Source: Fidelibacterota bacterium
GTDB lineage: Bacteria; Fidelibacterota; Marinisomatia; Marinisomatales; S15-B10
Assembly (NCBI GenBank): GCA_002691365.1
Contig: NZHL01000004.1
Coordinates: 85,525 to 97,392, forward strand
Length of the DNA: 11,868 nucleotides
Direction: 5' to 3'
Shown piece by piece: positions 7,485 to 11,868 of this stretch. Under the pieces are notes generated by a model. The model did no database searches and was not told where the DNA came from. It worked only from the letters and a program-made list of their open reading frames with translations. The position numbers and the translations under genes are program-made. Numbering within the stretch: position 1 is the first letter of the stretch; the number at the start of each line of letters is the position of its first letter.

Positions 7485-7979
7485 ATGACTGGAATAAATT
7501 TAATTTTTTGGTTTATCGCATTGATGACTATTATCTCTGCATCAATAGTAGTATTGTCAAATAATTTAATTTATTCTGCTGTTTCTTTATTATTTACTCT
7601 TTTGGGTATTGCTGGTTTGTATGTTTTTTTATGGGCAGATTTTATAGCAATAACTCAAATTTTGATCTATGTAGGTGGTATTCTAGTATTAATTATATTT
7701 GGAATAATGCTTACACATCGAATTACTGATGTGACTTTATCACAATCTTCAAATCAACAAATGTTGGGTGGTGGAATAATCTTAATAATTTTTTTAGGTT
7801 TATCCTATATGATGTTGAATACTCCTTGGTTCCAAGATACTGCTGTGGAACCTCAAGAAACCATTAATCAAATTGGTTATTTGTTGATGATTGACTATTT
7901 GTTGCCTTTTGAGGTCGCTTCAATACTTCTATTGGTTGCTCTTATTGGGGCGGCTTTATTGTCAAGGAGTTCAAAATAG
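7485..7979 (+). CDS. nuoJ: NADH-quinone oxidoreductase subunit J
   Basis: NuoJ is a membrane subunit between NuoA/NuoH and NuoK, and one of its helices changes shape during turnover. The 164 residues show about five membrane helices. The conserved third helix reads ADFIAITQILIYVGGILVLI (51-70), including Y62 and the G64-G65 pair that allow the pi-bulge. A hydrophilic loop near 105-130 is followed by FEVASILLLVALIGAALL (141-158), the family's C-terminal helix. The gene starts 17 bases after nuoI, with a weak GAGAAAG site. Its TAG stop shares one base with the GTG start of nuoK. Confidence 0.94.
   Translation: MTGINLIFWFIALMTIISASIVVLSNNLIYSAVSLLFTLLGIAGLYVFLWADFIAITQILIYVGGILVLIIFGIMLTHRITDVTLSQSSNQQMLGGGIILIIFLGLSYMMLNTPWFQDTAVEPQETINQIGYLLMIDYLLPFEVASILLLVALIGAALLSRSSK
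7964..7969 (+). promoter_or_regulatory. Strong Shine-Dalgarno site for nuoK
   Basis: AAGGAG lies nine bases before the GTG at 7979, within the last codons of nuoJ. It is the best anti-16S match seen before any start in the window and supports the unusual GTG start of nuoK, which overlaps the nuoJ stop as TAGTG. Confidence 0.75.
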
Positions 7980-8281
7980 TGGATTTAAATTCTTATTTAA
8001 TTATTAGTTCTATTCTTTTTTCACTTGGTCTTTTTGGAGTAATTACGAGAAGAAATGGTGTAGCTGTTTTAATGAGTATTGAATTGATTTTAAATGCTGC
8101 TAATATAAACTTTATTGCTTTTTCAAGATTCTCAGGAATGGATTTATCTGGACATATTTTTTCATTATTTGTAATAATTTTGGCAGCTGCAGAAGCTGCT
8201 GTAGCCTTGGCAATTATATTAAATATTTTTAATAATTTTGGTAGTATCAATATTGATGATGCAAATAAAATGAGTCACTAA
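7979..8281 (+). CDS. nuoK: NADH-quinone oxidoreductase subunit K
   Basis: NuoK is a three-helix membrane subunit related to MrpC antiporter subunits and forms part of a proton channel. The 100 residues have the normal length. The conserved block RRNGVAVLMSIELILNAANI (24-43) includes E35, equivalent to E36 of E. coli, and ILAAAEAAVALAI (67-79) includes E72. Both glutamates needed for proton transfer are therefore present. The start is GTG, sharing one base with the nuoJ TAG stop. It is supported by AAGGAG nine bases upstream and by the position of the first helix. The stop is followed two bases later by the nuoL ATG. Confidence 0.96.
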   Translation: MDLNSYLIISSILFSLGLFGVITRRNGVAVLMSIELILNAANINFIAFSRFSGMDLSGHIFSLFVIILAAAEAAVALAIILNIFNNFGSINIDDANKMSH

Positions 8282-8283
8282 TT

Positions 8284-10329
8284 ATGATTAATTATGGTAT
8301 AGCAATTTTATTACTTCCACTTTTATCATTTATAATAATGATTTTTGCAGGTAAAAAATTACCAAATAGAGGTGATTGGTTATCCATAGGTTCAATAGCT
8401 ATAACACTTTGCTTAAGTTTAGCATTATTTTCAATGATGTTGTTAAAATATGATCCTTACTTTAAAGTTGAAGAAATTTGGACTTGGTTTAATTTAGGAA
8501 CTCTTGATGTAAAGATTGGAATCTTAATTGATAATATAACTATAATTATGTTATTAGTAGTTTCTTTGGTTTCAACTTTAGTTCATATTTATTCTACTGC
8601 ATACATGAAAGAAGATCCAAGATATTCGCGGTATTTTGCTTTTTTATCATTATTTACATTTTCCATGAATGGAATCATACTTTCAAACAACCTGTTAGGA
8701 ATTTATATTTTTTGGGAATTAGTAGGTTTAAGTTCATATCTTTTAATTGGATTTTGGTTTGAAAAAGAATCAGCAGCTAATGCTAGTAAAAAGGCATTTC
8801 TTGTAAACCGAGTTGGAGACATTGGAATGTTTATTGGAATTATGCTATTTTTTAGTACTATTGGTTCATTTTTATTTAAAGATTTATATTTAGGTGTTTC
8901 TAAAGGATTGTTTTCAGTTGATACTCTTACAATTGCCGGTTTATGTCTTTTTGCTGGTGCAATTGGAAAATCAGCACAATTTCCACTTCATATTTGGCTA
9001 CCAGATGCAATGGAAGGTCCTACGCCTGTCAGTGCATTAATTCATGCTGCAACTATGGTTGCTGCAGGAGTATATCTGGCATTTAGATTATTTCCAATTT
9101 TCACTCCTCAAGCACTAACAATAATTGCATATATAGGAGGAGTTACTGCAGTTTTTGCAGCAATAATCGCTATAACTCAAAATGATATTAAAAAAGTTTT
9201 AGCTTATTCAACCGTTAGTCAGCTTGGATATATGGTTTTAGCTGTTGGTGTAGGAGCATATACTTATGGTTTTTTTCATTTAGTAACACATGCAGCATTT
9301 AAGGCCGGATTATTTTTATGTAGTGGAAGTGTGATTCATGCAATGCATCATGCATATCATAAAATAGATGATCATAAATCTGATCCTCAAGATATGAGGA
9401 ATATGGGTGGAATTAAAGATAAAATGCCTATCACATTTTATACAATGTTATTTTGTACAATAGCTTTATCAGGTATACCATTTACTTCAGGATTTTTATC
9501 AAAAGATGCTGTCCTCGCAGGTACATTAGCATTTTCTTCACAATTTCCAAATCATTTTTTACTATCTCTTTTTGCTTTTAGTGCGGCATTATTTACAGCT
9601 TTTTATATGTTTAGGTTGATATTTATGACATTTTATGGAAAACCTAACTCTAAAAAAGTTTTTGAGAACATTCATGAATCTCCTATTCAAATGACAACTC
9701 CACTTATTATTTTATCTTCTTTGTCTTTTTTCCTGTTTTTTACTTTCCCGAATTTTAATCCACTTGCATATGATGGATGGTTCATGACATTAGTAAAGTC
9801 AAAAGATTCATTAGTTCCCGGTTATTTAAATCCCACAGCATATCAAATTAAAGAAGAAATAAGTCAAGCACATAATCTTGCTATGCTTCTCTCTTTGTCT
9901 GTAGCAGCACTTGGAATTGGTTTTGCTTTTTTAACTTATTATTCAAAGCTTATTTCTTCAGATGTCGTTTATAAAAGATTGAGATTTATGTATAACTTGT
10001 CATATAATAAATTTTTTATTGATGAAATTTTAAAAAAATATATCATTGATCCATTTTTGAAATTTTCTAGATACATTGCCATTTTTGATTGGGATATTTA
10101 CGACAAATATTTTATTAATGGGATTGGTAAAACAACTGAAAGGTTTTCTAAAGTTGTGGGTAATTTATGGGATTATAAATTTCTTGATCAAAAAATTATT
10201 GATGGATTTGGTCATTTTACTAAATTTTCTGGCTCAAAATTACGTCTTATTCAAAGTGGTAAAATACAGAATTATTTAATTTTAGTATTAGTTGGGTTAA
10301 TAATTATTTATGTTTTTCAAGCTATTTAG
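8284..10329 (+). CDS. nuoL: NADH-quinone oxidoreductase subunit L
   Basis: NuoL is the distal antiporter-like proton-pumping subunit of complex I. The 681 residues begin with the N-terminal antiporter domain (about 65-115), then the central domain (about 135-425). Key charged residues are E145 in FWELVGLSSY, K229 in GKSAQFPLHIWLPDA, H254 in ALIHAATMVAAG, H332, H336 and K340 in HLVTHAAFKAG, and K407 in GFLSKDAV, so the channel is intact. The C-terminal part forms the long lateral helix and its anchor, ending with LRLIQSGKIQNY and a final membrane helix. The protein is about 70 residues longer than E. coli NuoL. The extra length lies in a loop near 355-370 and in the tail, where a short motif of the type KYIID-P/G-F recurs three times (around 585, 608 and 636). 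It starts 2 bases after nuoK. Confidence 0.97.
   Translation: MINYGIAILLLPLLSFIIMIFAGKKLPNRGDWLSIGSIAITLCLSLALFSMMLLKYDPYFKVEEIWTWFNLGTLDVKIGILIDNITIIMLLVVSLVSTLVHIYSTAYMKEDPRYSRYFAFLSLFTFSMNGIILSNNLLGIYIFWELVGLSSYLLIGFWFEKESAANASKKAFLVNRVGDIGMFIGIMLFFSTIGSFLFKDLYLGVSKGLFSVDTLTIAGLCLFAGAIGKSAQFPLHIWLPDAMEGPTPVSALIHAATMVAAGVYLAFRLFPIFTPQALTIIAYIGGVTAVFAAIIAITQNDIKKVLAYSTVSQLGYMVLAVGVGAYTYGFFHLVTHAAFKAGLFLCSGSVIHAMHHAYHKIDDHKSDPQDMRNMGGIKDKMPITFYTMLFCTIALSGIPFTSGFLSKDAVLAGTLAFSSQFPNHFLLSLFAFSAALFTAFYMFRLIFMTFYGKPNSKKVFENIHESPIQMTTPLIILSSLSFFLFFTFPNFNPLAYDGWFMTLVKSKDSLVPGYLNPTAYQIKEEISQAHNLAMLLSLSVAALGIGFAFLTYYSKLISSDVVYKRLRFMYNLSYNKFFIDEILKKYIIDPFLKFSRYIAIFDWDIYDKYFINGIGKTTERFSKVVGNLWDYKFLDQKIIDGFGHFTKFSGSKLRLIQSGKIQNYLILVLVGLIIIYVFQAI
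10003..10233 (+). repeat. Degenerate threefold protein repeat in the NuoL C-terminal region
   Basis: Within NuoL, three segments share a pattern: KYIIDPFLKF (residues 585-594), KYFINGIGKT (608-617) and QKIIDGFGHF (636-645). The last two extend to a 22-residue alignment (601-622 and 629-650) with shared D, D, I, G, G and T positions. The spacings are 23 and 28 residues. Similarity is at the protein level only and was aligned by eye. It may reflect repeated amphipathic segments of the lateral-helix anchor. Confidence 0.4.
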
Positions 10330-10351
10330 ATAAAAAAGGGAAAAATATTTT

Positions 10352-11868
10352 ATGGATTTTAATATTTTAAGTTGGTTGATTTGGACTCCCGTAATAGGTG
10401 CAATTTTAATTGTTATTTTACCAAAAAATAAAATTCATTTAATTAAATGGATTGCTGTTTTATTTACTGGTATTCAATTGCTTTTATCAATTTTGTTATG
10501 GTTTAATTTTGATAATAATACCCAAGGATTTCAGTTCATGGAAAAATCTCCTTGGATTCCTTCATTTAATATAACCTATATGCTTGGGGTTGATGGTTTA
10601 AGCTTGCCAATGGTTGGGTTAACTGCTTTATTATCTTTTTTATGCGTTTTTGTAAGTTGGAAAATTGAAAAAGCACCAAAGGGATATTTTAGTCTTTTTT
10701 TATTATTAGATGCTGGCATGATGGGAGTATTTTTATCGCTTGATTTCTTTTTATTTTATATTTTTTGGGAGGTAATGCTTCTTCCAATGTATTTTTTAAT
10801 AGGAATTTGGGGAGGTCCCAATAGAGAGTATGCAGCTATAAAGTTTTTTCTATATACTCTATTTGGTTCCGTATTGATGTTAATTGCAGTTCTTGCTCTT
10901 TATTTTTCATCAGGAAGAACTTTTGATATGATTGAATTAATGTCAACTGCTCCAACTACACTCAGTCAAATTTCTTGGTGGGGTTTTAGTGGAATCAAAG
11001 TTGTTTGGTTATTATTATTTATTGGTTTCGCAATTAAAGTTCCTATTTTTCCTTTTCATACTTGGTTACCTCTTGCTCATGTTGAGGCACCAACTGCAAT
11101 TTCTGTTATATTAGCAGGAGTATTATTGAAAATGGGAACTTATGGTATTCTAAGAATAAATTTTCCAATGATTCCAGATGGAACCGTTTGGTTTGCAGGA
11201 ATATTAGCTTTTTTAGCACTGATTAATATAATCTGGGGAGGTATGTGTGCATTAGCCCAAACAGACCTTAAAAAAATGGTAGCTTATTCATCAATTAATC
11301 ATATGGGTTATGTTATGTTGGGTATGTCTGCTGTTGTTGCTGCAGGCTCAAAATATGATTCAAATATTGCAGCTGCAGAATTGGGAATGAATGGAGCAGT
11401 TCTTCAAATGTTTAATCATGGAACCATAACTGCCATGTTATTTATTTTAGTTGGAGTTGTTTATGATAGAGCGCATCATAGGGACATTAATGGTTTTGGA
11501 GGATTAGCATCAAAAACACCAATTTATGCTGCTATTGTGGCTCTAGCTTGGTTCGCTGGTTTGGGTCTTCCAGGTTTATCAGGTTTTATTAGCGAAGCAA
11601 TGACTTTTTTGGGTGCTTTTCCAGTTTATAGAAATATTGTAATATTGTCTACAATCGGAATATTATTGAATGCAGCCTATTTTTTAAGGTCATATCAGAA
11701 AATATTTTTGGGTAAATTAAATGAAAAATATAAAGATCTACCCGAGATTAATACCAGGGAAATTATGATTTTAATTCCACTAGCAATTCTTGTTATTTTT
11801 CTTGGTATATATCCTACTCCTCTTTTAGATGTTATGAAAACAACTATGTCTGAAATAATTTTTAGAGT
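10352..11868 (+). CDS. nuoM: NADH-quinone oxidoreductase subunit M (3' end outside window)
   Basis: NuoM is the second antiporter-like proton-pumping subunit. The frame from the ATG at 10352 is open to the end of the window (505 residues, no stop). E. coli NuoM has about 509 residues, so little is missing. Key residues are present: E140 in FYIFWEVMLLPMYFLIG, K229 and PFHTWLPLAHVEAPTA (234-249), K260 in AGVLLKMGTYG, QTDLKKMVAYSSINHMGY (303-320), H356 in MFNHG, and E415 in LPGLSGFISEAMTFLG. The N-terminal VDGLSLP (80-86) is also typical. These motifs identify NuoM rather than NuoL or NuoN. It starts 22 bases after nuoL, with AAGGG 11 bases before the ATG as a weak ribosome-binding site. NuoN is expected next, outside the window. 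Confidence 0.96.
   Translation, partial: MDFNILSWLIWTPVIGAILIVILPKNKIHLIKWIAVLFTGIQLLLSILLWFNFDNNTQGFQFMEKSPWIPSFNITYMLGVDGLSLPMVGLTALLSFLCVFVSWKIEKAPKGYFSLFLLLDAGMMGVFLSLDFFLFYIFWEVMLLPMYFLIGIWGGPNREYAAIKFFLYTLFGSVLMLIAVLALYFSSGRTFDMIELMSTAPTTLSQISWWGFSGIKVVWLLLFIGFAIKVPIFPFHTWLPLAHVEAPTAISVILAGVLLKMGTYGILRINFPMIPDGTVWFAGILAFLALINIIWGGMCALAQTDLKKMVAYSSINHMGYVMLGMSAVVAAGSKYDSNIAAAELGMNGAVLQMFNHGTITAMLFILVGVVYDRAHHRDINGFGGLASKTPIYAAIVALAWFAGLGLPGLSGFISEAMTFLGAFPVYRNIVILSTIGILLNAAYFLRSYQKIFLGKLNEKYKDLPEINTREIMILIPLAILVIFLGIYPTPLLDVMKTTMSEIIFR

Noticed and set aside
7993..8250. 85-residue open frame on the - strand
   Set aside because: It is antisense to nuoK, whose conserved glutamates and motifs fix the + strand frame. 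The alanine- and isoleucine-rich product is a by-product of that sequence.
10076..10279. 67-residue + strand frame in another phase
   Set aside because: It lies inside nuoL in the region of the conserved C-terminal tail. It has no ribosome-binding site or family resemblance.
3755..11868. A Mrp-type antiporter or group 4 hydrogenase instead of complex I
   Set aside because: NuoD lacks hydrogenase metal-binding cysteines, and NuoA, NuoJ and NuoK have complex I-specific motifs. The A-C-D-H-I-J-K-L-M set fits NADH-quinone oxidoreductase-type complexes.

Overview
The window is low-GC (about 30% by eye) bacterial DNA with all convincing genes on the + strand and almost no space between them. It reads as a piece of chromosome from an uncultivated, AT-rich, Gram-negative bacterium. 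A TonB-dependent outer-membrane receptor shows the outer membrane. The NuoI, NuoH and NuoL sequence styles, tight overlaps and mostly weak Shine-Dalgarno sequences recall the FCB group (Bacteroidota, Marinimicrobia/SAR406 and relatives). That placement is inference from general resemblance, not from a search.

Left part (1-1662): the 3' end of xseA, then xseB and nadK, with overlaps of 14 and 4 bases. The first two are the subunits of exonuclease VII. NadK makes NADP from NAD. This looks like the end of a housekeeping operon that starts to the left.

Middle (1663-3754): a 65-base gap with a perfect 8-bp inverted repeat overlapping a TATAAT box, a 649-residue BtuB-like TonB-dependent receptor of unknown substrate, and a 77-base gap before the respiratory genes.

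Right part (3755-11868): a complex I (NADH:quinone oxidoreductase) operon in the order nuoA-C-D-H-I-J-K-L-M. NuoM is cut by the window edge after 505 residues, and nuoN is expected beyond it. The genes encode the proton-pumping membrane arm (A, H, J, K, L, M) and most of the connecting Q-module (C, D, I). NuoB, which carries the terminal N2 iron-sulfur cluster, is missing from its usual place between nuoA and nuoC, where those genes overlap by 8 bases. NuoE, F and G, the NADH-oxidising module, are missing between nuoD and nuoH, which are 1 base apart. The organism must either encode these elsewhere or, for EFG, use another electron donor as the 11-subunit complexes do.

No RNA gene, CRISPR array, mobile element or clearly undescribed system was found. 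The points most worth checking are the missing nuoB, the missing nuoEFG, a threefold repeat in the NuoL tail, a 12-A tract in nadK, and the promoter-overlapping palindrome upstream of the receptor.
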